Of a DNA stretch of 64,000 nucleotides, positions 34,724 through 46,700 are shown in pieces. The notes under the pieces are model-generated. The model saw only the letters and a program-made list of their open reading frames with translations. It searched no databases and was not told the DNA's origin. The translations under genes were made by a program, and so were the position numbers. The first letter of the stretch is position 1. Every line of letters begins with the position of its first letter. The stretch comes from Saccharum officinarum (lineage: Eukaryota; Streptophyta; Magnoliopsida; Poales; Poaceae): contig CM036167.1 of NCBI GenBank assembly GCA_020631735.1, forward strand, positions 62,001 to 126,000. Reading direction: 5' to 3'.

Positions 34724-35412
34724 AAAGGGTCCAGATAATTATCTAGAGTTTGAGTTCTTCGGGATTTTTTGTGACTTTTTAAACTGAAAGAGTGTATCCG
34801 GGCTGATGCTGTGAAAGAAAGTGAAAGATGATGAGGTACTCTAGGCATGTGCTTGGATGGATTTTTTTCCTGCCATTAGACTGTATGCTCGTTTCTTCAG
34901 GAGACCCAAATTGTTTTTCTTTTCTGTTGAACTGATTAACACTAGGATGTTCTCAATCCATCATGACTGTTGCAATTTTCCGAACCCGCCTATGGTACTT
35001 GAAATAGATTTTAGGGCTATTTGATCTGGCTGTGTAATTATATTGCTATTGTACTTTGTAATTGATGCTTTCCTCTTAGAACATGTCTTGCTCTACAAAT
35101 GCTGATTTCTGAACCAGGCGTTGTTTCTCATCTCAGTCTGTTGTGAAAAACAGAAACTGGTGTTTGCATTTGTTGGTTGTCTGGAGGTAAATAGGTGAGA
35201 CACCGGCAAGGCAACACAACAAGAAGCTTCAATCTTTTTTTTTTTTCTTTTTTTGAGGGAATAGGAGGGGCTTACGCCCCTATAAGAAGCTTCAATCTTC
35301 TGAGGCGTTTTGAATGACACTGGGAGCTGGCATCTGGGACAACGGTGGTATAGTTGTGGGCTTGTGACAACTGTTAAATGGTTTGTTCCTCAATTTGCCG
35401 GATGCTTTAAAG
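34724..35412 (+). pseudogene. Duplicated 3' end of the kinase gene (last codons and 3' UTR)
   Basis: Starting at 34724, this closely follows 20729-21350: the last twelve codons of the kinase (through the EFFF-type tail), then the 3' UTR with GAACTGAAAGAGTG-like and GTCTTGCTCTACAAATG blocks. The TAG stop of the kinase is not conserved. There is no kinase domain upstream, so this is a truncated duplicate without coding value. A low-complexity run at 35235-35255 is an insertion relative to the original. Confidence 0.8.
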
Positions 35413-35677
35413 ATGATCTTTTTATACTATTCATTATCATTACATCAAGCTAATATATAGCACCAGAGAAGTTGGCAACAAGCAAAAACTAACAAAGTAA
35501 CAAGCACATCCATAATGCAGATTACAGACAGTCATTTCTTATTATGATACACATATATGAACATATACCAATTGACAACTACTGTAGTGGTAAATATCCA
35601 TATGCACGTCCTCTGGCAGTGGCATCCTTCTGACCTGCACAGCAGCTGATGCCGCTGACGCATCAGATGCGATGAAC

Positions 35678-36215
35678 TTAGCAACCGCCCCTACCCCCGC
35701 CACCACAGCCCCCTCCACCACCACCATGGCCATGGCCGTCATAGCCCCCCTCCGGCATTAGCTGCTGCAGCTGCGGTACCTCCTGCAGCAGAGTTAGGCA
35801 AGAATAGGGATGAAAACGGATCGGATACAAACGGATATCATTGATATTACATTCGTTTTCATATTTTTATCCGGATACGGATTCGAATACGGATAGTGTC
35901 AACCATGCCGGATAGGTATTCGGATACGGATATGGTATCAGATGTTGAATATCCGGACTCGGATACAGACAGATTTAAACCCCACTAAACGGATTCGGTC
36001 TCGGATACGGTTGGAAAATATCGGTACCATTTGCACCCCTAGGCGAGAATGTGATGGCCGTGGCTCTACTGCAGTTTGTCATCGCAATCACCACAGAGGA
36101 AGACGGCGAGCGTGATGGCACCGACGGAGAACAGGGCGATGCTCAGCACCGCGAGCCACGGTGAGGCGAAGCCAGCTGCGGCTGCTGCTCCACCATAGGT
36201 GAGAGCTCTTGCCAT
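35678..36215 (-). pseudogene. Small membrane protein gene, copy B, split by a Ds-like insertion
   Basis: Paralogue of 25215-25520. The ATG at 36213-36215 opens MARALTYGGAAAAAGF and a hydrophobic segment (SPWLAVLSIALFSVGAITL), stopping at TAG 36066-36068 after 49 residues (ending CGDCDDKLQ). Downstream, beyond a 237-bp Ds-like element (35805-36041), a glycine-rich region corresponds to the tail region of copy A. It ends at TAA 35678-35680 with Gly runs and Cys (GHGGGGGGCGGGGRGGC) but needs a frame change near 35745. The first 49 codons could still be translated; the tail is separated from it. Its upstream region is cut by a hAT-like element at 36263. Confidence 0.55.
35805..36041. mobile_element. 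Ds-like non-autonomous hAT element (237 bp)
   Basis: The left end TAGGGATGAAAACGG matches the Ac/Ds terminus as I know it. The reverse complement of the right end reads TAGGGGTGCAAATGG. Flanks are an 8-bp duplication with one mismatch, GGCAAGAA (35797-35804) and GGCGAGAA (36042-36049). AAACGG, the core of Ac transposase binding sites, occurs three times. The interior is dominated by CGGATACGGAT-type repeats. It is inserted in the small membrane gene copy B. Confidence 0.85.
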
Positions 36216-36575
36216 AATGTGAACACTCAACACGTAAGCGCTTAGACTACATAACCTCTCAATAAGCTTGGCAACGGGGTGGTTTCGGGGTGGATATCCG
36301 CAGGTTTTGAGTCCAGCAGTTTTGGTTTTGGGGGCAATTTCTCGCCCACGGTTTTTCGGGTTCGGATACCCGAAACTTACGGTTTTGGGGCGGATTTTTA
36401 TCTGTACCCGCGGATCACCACCGGGGCTCCGATATAAAGCGGCCCACTAGCAGCCCATTAAGAACCCTAGGTATATAACTGCCACCCACCCTCAATCCCT
36501 CTTCCTTAGACCCTCACCCGGTCACCCAACCCCACCCGACGGCGCACGCAGACGCACTTGCAGCCACGCACACGG

Positions 36576-36578
<3 letters not shown>

Positions 36579-36620
<42 letters not shown>
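36579..36620. repeat. (CT)n microsatellite
   Basis: About 21 uninterrupted CT units inside the hAT-like element. It generates an Arg-Glu repeat ORF on the minus strand that is not a gene. Confidence 0.95.
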
Positions 36621-36624
<4 letters not shown>

Positions 36625-36750
36625 CACCCGGCCATGTCCCCACCTCAGCACCCTGCGTCCAGCCTCGGCAGCCCCACCCGGCACCCGACGACCACCTCTG
36701 CACCTTGGACTTGGCCGCCATTGCCGCCTAGCAGGAGGCCGGAGCGTCCT

Positions 36751-39700
36751 TGTGGCAAAACCTCCTAAATTATATGACCCACATGTACTTATCATTGTCT
36801 TAAAGATCTCTAACAACATACATGTGTACCGCAGAACTTAAGAAGTCTGTCGGGTGTCATCGGGAAACCCGAATCATCCACGATCTTTCGAGCAGGATCA
36901 CATTTCAGAGGCATCACAGTATTACAACATTTCATATAATAAATTACATCAGAGTAAAAGTGCGGAAGTCTTACATAACATAAGTTTACAAACCCTTTAT
37001 TCCAAACTTATAAACCTTAAGTTTAGTTATTACAACCATAGCGGTGGAGTAGCATTAATAACTTTATTACAAACCACCAAAACGTGGCGCTCTACCTAGA
37101 GCCAAACAAACTACTCGTTGTCGCTTACCGCAAAGACGGTCATGCAGCAGGGTCTGAAACAAACCTGCTCATGAGACGCACCTACAACAGGGGTTCAACA
37201 AACCCTGAGTACAAAAGTACTCCACAAGACTTAACCGACAAAAAGGGTGGAGAAGACTCAGAGATGCAGGCTCAGGGGAATCAAGTTAAGGTTCCAGCGA
37301 GATTCAAATTTCTTTTGCATAAAAGCTACTAATAGTGAATCCTTAAGATCAATATTTTATTTCAGCATTAATCATTAACAGAATGTAAGTGATCCTAATC
37401 TAGATCAGATAATTCATACCACTTCTTTCTTATTTTTCAACCAATGTTCCACTTATTAACTATGATGTAGGTCAGGCGATCGAGTCTCCTTAACCGAGGA
37501 GCAACGACGATTCGAATCGATTATACCTAGCTAGGGATCTCTAACCACACGACATATGTAGGACTCTAACCGACATATATCAACCTTCACTCGGATCCTC
37601 CAACGCGTGACTAGATCCAGTGCCACCCGAGAGTACAGTACACCTCCAATCCAACCCTTGGCCACGAGAGTACACACTACTCTCGCCATCTCTCCACTCC
37701 GAGTGCGCGGTTGGCCATTCACATGATGTCATCACTAAGGTCTTAGGCTTACCAAAACATGTGATCAGTTACAAAGTCTCGAAACACAGGCGGGCCTACA
37801 ACGGTACGGTCCTTAATCGACACAATCGGAGACGCTACATTAGGACTCCTTTTCTGATGCAAGTCCACGACTGATCTCAAATTAACACCATCATTCATTC
37901 CTTCATTCAGTTGTTTCACAACAACCCTTCAAACTTTGCTGAACATTTTTAAAGTTTTCTCATTAAGCAAGGCTAAGCATACTAAGCATTTTCAAATAAA
38001 ATATCAACAAGGATAATATTGAAGTATCAAGAATGGTAATGCAGTAATTAGGTTATCACTCAACTCCAATCACCGAATGCAACAAAGTATTAACAAAGTG
38101 AGGTAAAGCTTTTCAAAACACAAGGAAGGTTTAAATGCATCCGGGGCTTGCCTTGGTCGACGGAAAGTTTAGGTTTTGGGTCAGTACCACAAATATCAAA
38201 TCCCACCTCCACGGACGTCGGCTCTTCCTCGGGGATGGATTCCACTTCGGTAATCTCCTCGTTCACGGGGACTACACGCGAAGACAATGTATGCTCAACA
38301 TGATGAAGTATGAAACATGATGCTCGGTAGATGCAAAACATGATTACAAAGTTGAGTACAACTTTCCTTCATGGTACTATGGTAAACAATAACACTAACC
38401 TAACCCGAAAGTAGGGTTTCATTAGGTTAACTACTTCATTAAAGATTTTCATTAATAACATGAAATAATACCACTTAAGCCCTAACAAAATGATTACGAG
38501 AGCTTAAATAATCAATTAAAGGTGCTAAAGGTCATTAAGTGTTAATGACCCAAAGTCAACACTCAATCACAAAGTCAAACAATCCTAAGTCATTAAGCCC
38601 TAATTACAAGATTAACTAATTAATTAATAAAGTATAAATTAAGATTAAAATAAAAGTTGTCCAATTAAGCTCAAAATTTTATTTTAGGAAGCTTACATCA
38701 TAACTAAGTGGCAAAACAATTTTTAGAATTTTTGGACAATTAAATAAGCCTAGAAAAACTATGGAAAAGCCATTTATTAATTAATTGAGCTAATTAAATA
38801 ACTTACAAAAAGTAAATAAAATTGGCATTTCATATTTTTCCTAAATATTGCATAGTACAGAGAGGCTGCACAAAATTTTTCAATATTTTTGGAGCTTTAC
38901 AAAAATTTCACTGAAATAAACAAAAACTATTACTATTTCACATTTTTGAAAAAGAAAAACAAAATCTCATCATCACAGGCCTGCTGGCCCTCTTCTCTCC
39001 CTCGCTCGGCCCAGCTGGACGCGCGCTCGTGGCCCACGCGTGCGCCTGCTCTCCCTCTCTCTCTCTCTCTCGGCCCAGCAAAGCCAGGCCGGCCCAGCCT
39101 CCTCTCCCTCTCCCGGCCTTCTCTCCCTCTCTCTTCCCGCAGCCCGGCCATGGCGGCACGGTGATCGGTCGGCGACCACGACGCCGGTGACCCGACGCTA
39201 CCCAAATAATCCGACCACCAGGACCAACATGACACTACGAATTCCCCTAGACACTCTACTTGGTCACAGATACCCCGGAAGGAACTCCACACCAGCCATG
39301 GTGGCCACGGTGGCGATGGCTCCCGTTGCCACGGCGAGACAAACCTATAATGGTCAAAATAAGAGGATAAAGAGCATCAGTGGCTCACCATGGTCGCGGC
39401 TGAGCAAACCGTAGGCACAAAGAAGCAGTGGAGGTGGCTGGCCACGGTGGCAGGCTTGCGGTGGCGCGGTGAACGGTGCGGAAGAAGATGATCGCGCGCG
39501 CTTGGCTCAGGTAACTAGGCTACACGTGAAGGGGCTCAATCGACGCGCAACGCTGTTGCGAACAACAGGGCGAGAGGGTGCAGCCAGAGGTGAAGCGGTG
39601 GTAGTGGTGCGCATCGGCGACCAAGACAACGACGACGACGGAGAGAAAGCATAGGAGGAAAAGAAAAAAAACGACAACGGCGACTGTGTGGGCTTGATAG

Positions 39701-40719
39701 CTGAGGCGAGGCAACGGGGAAGCGACACGCAATTGATGCCTGCCCATGCCGAGCAAGAGGTGGCGACCGCGCCTAGAAGCCGTTCGAAGATCGCCGGCGA
39801 CAGCGGGAGGTGGAGCTCTGCCATTGGAGACTGACTTCAAATTAATTACAAGAATGCCACTGACTAAAATTTGCAAATTACTCATAAAATTTCTATAAAA
39901 GTTGAAAATCTATAAAAACAAAAGTTGCTCAATTTTCAAAGTTCTACAACTTTCTCAATATAAACTTTTTCAAATTCAGCCTGGATTTTGAAATTTGAAT
40001 TTGAAATCAAAAGGGGACATTTTTTAGAATTTGGTAATTTCAAAATTACTTTAAATTTTATATTGAAACTTTGAAAACTCCAAATACCAAAGTTGTACAA
40101 CAACACTAGATCTATAACTTTGCTTTTTGGCCCACTCCCAAATTTTGCTTATATTTTGAATTACAGGAAAAGGGGTAAAACCAGGGTTTTGAATTTTAGG
40201 GTTTTCGGAAGAATTTCAAATTGAAACTTGTTGCTACAGTAATTGGTGAGTATTTAGTGATCACACCATCATCCAAGGGCATCATTGAGTCAAGCATCAC
40301 ATGTTTGACCAAATGCCACTCTTGGTTGACCAGGTTGACTTTGAAAAAACCTTTTAATAATACCTCAAATTTGAATTCAAATTCGAATCGGAAAACTTGA
40401 AACAAGTTTTGGATTCCAAATTCAAACGCAAACTTGAAGCTTCATTTTATGGGTTGGACTTGAGCTCATACCCTACACTTGACACTAGCATACAACACAG
40501 TCGTACACCTCAACTTACATAGGGCACAAACTAAGCATTTGCGGTGACATTCAAAATTAGGGTTTTTGATTCGAGTCACACATCACAGAAACACATTCAA
40601 CCTAAGAAATGCAACTTATTTTAGTTGATGCACATCATGGTTAACTTAATCACGAATGATTTGCAGTGCATATGATGACATGGCAAACTTTTAGTTACTA
40701 TAACACCAGAGGTGTTACA
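36751..40719 (-). mobile_element. Solo LTR, chromovirus type, minus orientation (3969 bp)
   Basis: Read on the minus strand it starts TGTAACACCTC at 40719 and ends GCCACA at 36751. A perfect 5-bp duplication GTCCT flanks it (36746-36750, 40720-40724). Removing it and one duplication rejoins the hAT-like element. The minus-strand reading contains GAGTACTTTTGTACTCAGGG near 37210-37230, a block like those in the other TGTAAC LTRs in this window. It has no protein domains, and ORFs at 38930-39890 reflect GC-rich low complexity. Confidence 0.85.
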
Positions 40720-41105
40720 GTCCTCGCCTGCATCCGGCCAGCCGGGGGCAGAGGCAACCACCTCACACCCGCAGCGCATGCGCGCCCAGTAGGGGTCGGT
40801 GCCCGTAGCTAGCCAGCTGGGTCACCACCACCCACTACCGTAGGCCCATAGTGCACGCCCCCACCTAGCAGGTGTTGGCGGCCAGCTACCGATGCACCCA
40901 ATTACTTGCAAGTACTTTTTTATTGCTTTGTAATGTTTTTCGGGTTTTGGATAATCCGTCAGGTTTTGGGATCCGTTGGTTTCAGTTTCGGGATGGATTT
41001 CCACCTGGATTGGTGTTCGGGGTAGATTTGAGTTAGCAGTTCATATTTTGGTTTTGGGTCTGTTGAGACTCCACCTAATCCGAACCTGCCCCGTTGCCAT
41101 CCTTA

Positions 41106-41750
41106 CCTCCTAATGCTCACGTATCTCTCACCCACCCTCCCTTTCTTCTCTGTTGCTGCATGTCATTGCCGCTCTGGCCACCACCGCTCAGTCAGCCCTC
41201 CGCCGCTGCATCGAGCCAGCACGCGCCGAGCCTGTCACGCACGCGCGTGAGATGCCTGAGGCCGCGTCTGTCGCCCTGGCGCTGGAGCAGCCGTAGCAAC
41301 CATGGCGCGAGTAGCTGAGGTCGCTGGCACAAGGACCTTCACGCGTGCCATCACGTGCCTCGTCGCCCCGATGCTAGAGCAGCAACAGCAGCAGCCAGGG
41401 CACGAGGAGCAGCATCAGCAGTAGCCATGGTGCGAGTAGCAGCAGCAGCCATGGCTAGTGCTGCCTGTGCTGGCCGCCATGGTGGCAATGGCCTGTGGTG
41501 AGCACCCGATGGGAGTAATCCTCCCCTGGCCTATAGGGGTAGGGGAAAGAAGGATGAGTGGAGCCCTCCTAGCCCATGATGGGAGTGGTTGGAGGCTTGG
41601 CGGCAGGAGGCCGCAAGCACACAGCTCCAACCAGAACCATGGCACGTGGAGCCCAAGGGTGGCATCAATCCCTGCACGGGTGGTGGAAGCACGCACCCCG
41701 TGACCCGGGCCATAGCACCACTCTGAGGCCACCGACCCAAATGCAAATAT
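41106..41750. other. GC-rich intergenic, nothing recognised
   Basis: Right flank of the hAT-like element. A CAG-rich low-complexity tract lies at 41375-41455. Several ORFs overlap on both strands without domains. Confidence 0.35.
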
Positions 41751-42481
41751 CATGCATAGTCTGACACCAGGCCATCAGCAAGAGCAAGGCACGTGGCGAG
41801 AGCCCGCAACAAGGCCCTGTTGCGGGCCACGGTGGACCCCTCAAAATCCTCCACAAAAGGATATTGACCACAGGGCCCTAGGCGCCATGGGGACGACTAC
41901 GGCGCCCTTGACCGACAAGACTGGTGGGACGACGCTGACATAATGGGTCTCGACGACCCGGAGACCCTCAGCCACTATCTCGACAACTACGACTACCTCC
42001 TTGAAGCCTCAAACTCCGGGGGAAAGGTAGCTCGATCATTCCCCAGTATTCGTGGCACTAGCAGAGACCCTAGAACCCAAGGACAGTCACACCCTATGGA
42101 GGATATACCCCTAGGTACCCTCATGGCTATACATGGGCCGCACCATTCGAGGTGGCCTGGCCCACAAGATCAAGGCGTGCACCGCAAGGCTACAAGGTGT
42201 ACTAGACATTGTAATAGTACCAAATCGGATACTTTACTTGTAACCCTCCTCCTTCAGAGTATATAAGGAGAGGAAAGGGTCCCCTAGAGGACAGGTCATA
42301 CATCTCATTACACCTCTCCATATAGAGCAATACAATCTGATGCAGGACGTAGGTATTACGCCCTCACGGCGGCCGAACCCGGATAAATCCTTGTGTTTGT
42401 CTTGCGTCACCATCTAGTTCGTAGCTTGCGCACCTGTCTGCCGACATTCTACTACCTTGGGCATGCCCCTCGGTAGACTGC
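41751..42481 (+). mobile_element. Ty3-type LTR 3' fragment
   Basis: A TATATAA box at 42260-42266 is followed by phrases typical of the R-U5 part of grass Ty3 LTRs, such as GTATTACGCCCTCACGGCGG and GAACCCGGATAAATCC. It ends immediately before the TGTCGG start of the next LTR. The left boundary is not visible. A 107-codon ORF at 41943-42266 is not recognised. Confidence 0.45.
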
Positions 42482-43571
42482 TGTCGGTGTTTGGACCCAA
42501 GGGGGTCCTAAACCAACGAGTAAATGCTGCGTGTCTCTTTCCTGGATGGTGATGCAAGGAGAACACACGGGGGTTTATCCTGGTTCAGGCAAAAGAAGGC
42601 CCTACGTCCAGCGGGGGGGGAAGAAGTTTGTATTTCCTTGCACCGAAGTGCTCGTGTAGGGGTTACAAGCATGCGAGAGAGGGCGTCGAGCCCATGTCTC
42701 AAAGAGAGGAAAAAAGGACAAGGGTGGTTGCTTGAGGTATCGATCTCTTGTTTTTCTTCGTTGTCTGTTATTGTCCGGTTGGGTGCTTCGTTCCTCCCCC
42801 TCTCGTAGAACCCTGGCCTACCCTTTTATAGGGCGAGAGGAGGCCAGGACGACGGGGAGCCTTGAGGTGATGTTTGGTCGATTCCTGTTGAGTTGACTGT
42901 AGCGACGTGCCCTGGGAATGGCCGGCCATCCCTGGACACCATGGCGTCGTGGGAGACGAGACGGCGAAATGACCCGGAGCGCCGTGCCATACCGTCCTTC
43001 CCTTGCTGTTGAACTATGCCGAGCGTCGAGGTTGGGTCGAGGCCGGGTCGAGACCAGATGGATAAGGCCGAATCCCTGAGATTGCGGAGAACGGGCCTTG
43101 TCTTATCCTCCCTCGAGGGTGACCGATGGTAAACAGTGCGCGGTAAGGTGGGTATAGTGACGGGTTTCACCTCCCATCATGGGATGGGTGGTAAAACAGT
43201 GAGACCTGACACAGGCATTGTTCCCACGTCGATCCTGGTCGCAGCCATGCCGGTAGGTGATAGTAGGTAACCGCATTAAATGCTATGGCTTTTGTCCTGG
43301 GGTAGGTAAAGAGAAGGAGTCGAGGCGCTCGACCCGGGCTCACGCGAGTCGGAGTTTTTCCCAGTGGGCGGACGAACTTCGCGTGGGTCGGAGCGCCGTC
43401 GAGGTAGCTTGCTGTACGGGATGGGGCGCGGTCGAGGCGCCCCGTCGAGCGGGCCTCGTACGAGGCAGACAGGATGCGCGGTCGAGGCGGGCTGCCTTTT
43501 ATTGCGGTTTCAGTCGTTTTAGTTTTTTACTAGCGATGGGTGTGGGTACCCCTGTACTTTTGGTACCGACA
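42482..43571 (+). repeat. Probable 5' LTR of the Tat-type element
   Basis: It starts TGTCGGT and ends ACCGACA, a perfect 7-bp terminal inverted repeat, over 1090 bp. The start contains an inverted repeat GGACCC...GGGTCC. Immediately after it GTAGCCCCCGAGCCT occurs, and a similar GTAGCCCCCGAGGCC at 43685, about 115 bp later. Because no PBS follows, the real LTR might extend further. No partner LTR is present for confirmation. Confidence 0.55.
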
Positions 43572-43765
43572 GTAGCCCCCGAGCCTTTGGGTGAGTGTGT
43601 GATCACTCTCCCAGAGGTTTGTTTGAACTGGAGTCGTAGCGTCGTGATTTTTTTCGGTGGGGGCGCGCGAGCGCACCCGCCGGGTGTAGCCCCCGAGGCC
43701 TCGGTGGAGTGCTGAGACTCCTCCGAGGTCTTGTTTTCATTTTATTGGGGGATGATTCGTTGCGG

Positions 43766-46700
43766 CCGAGCCCCCGAGCCTCGCGCGCACGAGGTCGATC
43801 AGAGTCCCGACCGTCTTTTGTGCGACCCTCACGCTCCTTTTCGAAAAAAGGAGGAGGGGTGGAGAATGCCGTACTACCCTCGTTTGGGCGCGAGTTCCGA
43901 CGATCTCCGGTGAGCTGCTAGCGGGGGAATTCAAGTGAGAGCCCGTGCCCCAGTCGTTAGGGGTCGGCTAGTGGCCCGGAGGCGCTCTCAAAGATGCTAA
44001 GGAGTTGTCGTGTGGATCTCGATTCCCTGCGACAGGATTCGAGGGCTCGATGCCTCCCCCGGGGGGATTCCTACGACGACCTCCTCCTTCGGCCTCGAAT
44101 ACATCCTGGGGTGCCTCGAGAGCGTGGATCGAGCCCTTGGCCATGTACGGGCGCACCCTTGGTCGTCCCTAACTCTGTTGCTCGAGGGCAGCTGTCGAAC
44201 CCTGGTCGAGGGCCAGCTTTCGCTCCCTCGAGGCTTAGGTTTCTGTGGTCGAGCCCCCGAGCCTCGCACGCACGAGGTCAATCAGAGTCCCGACCGTCTT
44301 TTGTGCGACCCTCACGCTCCTTTTTGAAAAAAGGAGGAGGGGTGGAGAACACCGTACTACCCTCGTTTGGGCACGAGTTCCGATGATCTCCGGTGAGCTG
44401 CTAGCGGGGGAATTCGAGTGAGAGCCCGTGCCCCGTTCGTTAGGGGTCGGCTAGTGGCCCGGAGGCGCTCTCAAAGATGCCAAGGAGTGGTCGTGTGGAT
44501 CTCGATTCCCTGCGACAGGATTCAAGGGCTCGATGCCTCCCCCGGGGGGATTCCTACGACGACCTCCTCCTTTGGCCTCGAATACGTCCTGGGGTGCCTC
44601 GAGAGCGTGGATCGAGCCCTTGGCCATGTACGGGCGCACCCTTGGTCGTCCCTAACTCTGTTGCTCGAGGGTAGCTGTCGAACCCTGGTCGAGGGCCAGC
44701 TTTCGCTCCCTCGAGGCTTAGGTTTCTGTGGTCGAGCCCCCGAGCCTCGCGCGCACGAGGTCGATCAGAGTCCCGACCATCTTTTGTGCGACCCTCACAC
44801 TCCTTTTTGAAAAAAGGAGGAGGGGTGGAGAACACCGTACTACCCTCGTTTGGGCGCGAGTTCCGACGATCTCCGGTGAGCTGCTAGCGGGGGAATTCGA
44901 GTGAGAGCCCGTGCCCCGTTCGTTAGGGGTCGGCTAGTGGCCCGGAGGTGCTCTCAAAGATGCTAAGGAGTTGTCGTGTGGATCTCGATTCCCTGCGACA
45001 GGATTCGAGGGCTCGATGCCTCCCCGGGGGGATTCCTACGACGACCTCCTCCTTCGGCCTCGAATACGTCCTGGGGTGCCTCGAGAGCGTGGATCGAGCC
45101 CTTGGCCATGTACGGGCGCACCCTTGGTCGTCCCTAACTCTGTTGCTCGAGGGCAGCTGTCGAACCCTGGTCGAGGGCCAGCTTTCGCTCCCTCGAGGCT
45201 TAGGTTTCTGTGGTCGAGCCCCCGAGCCTCGCACGCACGAGGTCAATCAGAGTCCCGACCGTCTTTTGTGCGACCCTCACGCTCCTTTTTGAAAAAAGGA
45301 GGAGGGGTGGAGAACATCGTACTACCCTCGTTTGGGCACGAGTTCCGATGATCTCCGGTGAGCTGCTAGCGGGGGAATTCGAGTGAGAGCCCGTGCCCCG
45401 TTCGTTAGGGGTCGGCTAGTGGCCCCGAGGCGCTCTCAAAGATGCCAAGGAGTGGTCGTGTGGATCTCGATTCCCTGCGACAGGATTCGAGGGCTCGATG
45501 CCTCCCCGGGGGGATTCCTACGATGACCTCCTCCTTCGGCCTCGAATACGTCCTGGGGTGCCTCGAGAGCGTGGCTCGAGCCCTTGGCCATGTACGGGCG
45601 CACCCTGGGTCGTCCCTAACTCGGTTGCTCGAGGGCAGCTATCGAACCCTGGCCGAGGGCCAGCTTTCGCTCCCTCGAGGCTTAGGTTTCTGCGGTCGAG
45701 CCCCCGAGCCTCGCGCGCACGAGGTCGATCAGAGTCCCGACCGTCTTTTGTGCGACCCTCACGCTCCTTTTCGAAAAAGGAGGAGGGGTGGAGAACGCCG
45801 TACTACCCTCGTTTGGGCGCGAGTTCCGACGATCTCCGGTGAGCTGCTAGCGGGGAAATTTGAGTGAGAGCCCGTGCCCCGTTCGTTAGGGGTCAGCTAG
45901 TGGCCCGGAGTCGCTCTCAAAGATGCCAAGGAGTGGTCGTGTGGATCTCAATTCCCTGCGACAGGATTCGAGGGATCGATGCCTCCCCCGGGGGGATTCC
46001 TACGACGACCTCCTCCTTCGGCCTCGAATACGTCCTGGGGTGCCTCGAGAGCGTGGCTCGAGCCCTTAGCCATGTACGGGCGCACCCTGGGTCATCCCTA
46101 ATTCTGTTGCTCGAGGGCAGCTATCGAACCCTGGTCGAGGGCCAGCTTTCGCTCCCTCGAGGCTTAGGTTTCTGCGGTCGAGCCCCCAAGCCTCGCGCGC
46201 ACGAGGTCGATTAGAGTCCCGACCGTCTTTTGTGCGACCCTCACGCTCCTTTTCGAAAAAAGGAGGAGGGGTGGAGAACGCCGTACTACCCTCGTTTGGG
46301 CACGAGTTCCGACGATCTCCGGTGAGATGCTAGCGGGGGAATTCGAGTGAGAGCCCGTGCCCCGTTCGTTAGGGGTCAGCTAGTGGCCCGGAGGCGCTCT
46401 CAAAGATGCCAAGGAGTGGTCGTGTGGATCTCGATTCCCTGCGACAGGATTCGAGGGCTCGATGCCTCCCCCGGGGGGATTCCTACGACGACCTCCTCCT
46501 TCGGCCTTGAATACGTCCTGGGGTGCCTCGAGAGCGTGGCTCGAGCCCTTGGCCATGTACGGGCGCACCCTGGGTCGTCCCTAACTCTGTTGCTCGAGGG
46601 CAACTATCGAACCCTGGTCGAGGGCCAGCTTTCGCTCCCTCGAGGCTTAGGTTTCTGCGGTCGAGCCCCCGAGCCTCGCGCGCACGAGGTCGATCAGAGT

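Larger units (their letters stand above)
36263..41105. mobile_element. hAT-like element carrying a nested solo LTR
   Basis: The left end TAAGCTTGGCAACGGGG and the reverse complement of the right end TAAGGATGGCAACGGGG match at 15 of 17 positions. Flanking 8-bp sequences are CCTCTCAA (36255-36262) and CCTCCTAA (41106-41113), a duplication with two differences. Subterminal DNA is rich in CGGGTTTTGG / GGATATCCG-type motifs. Without the nested LTR it is about 870 bp and non-coding, so it is non-autonomous. It inserted upstream of small membrane gene copy B. Confidence 0.7.

Noticed and set aside
38889..39885. ORFs with Arg/Glu-rich or Pro/Leu-rich runs
   Set aside because: They fall within the solo LTR 36751-40719 and read across CT-rich low-complexity sequence.
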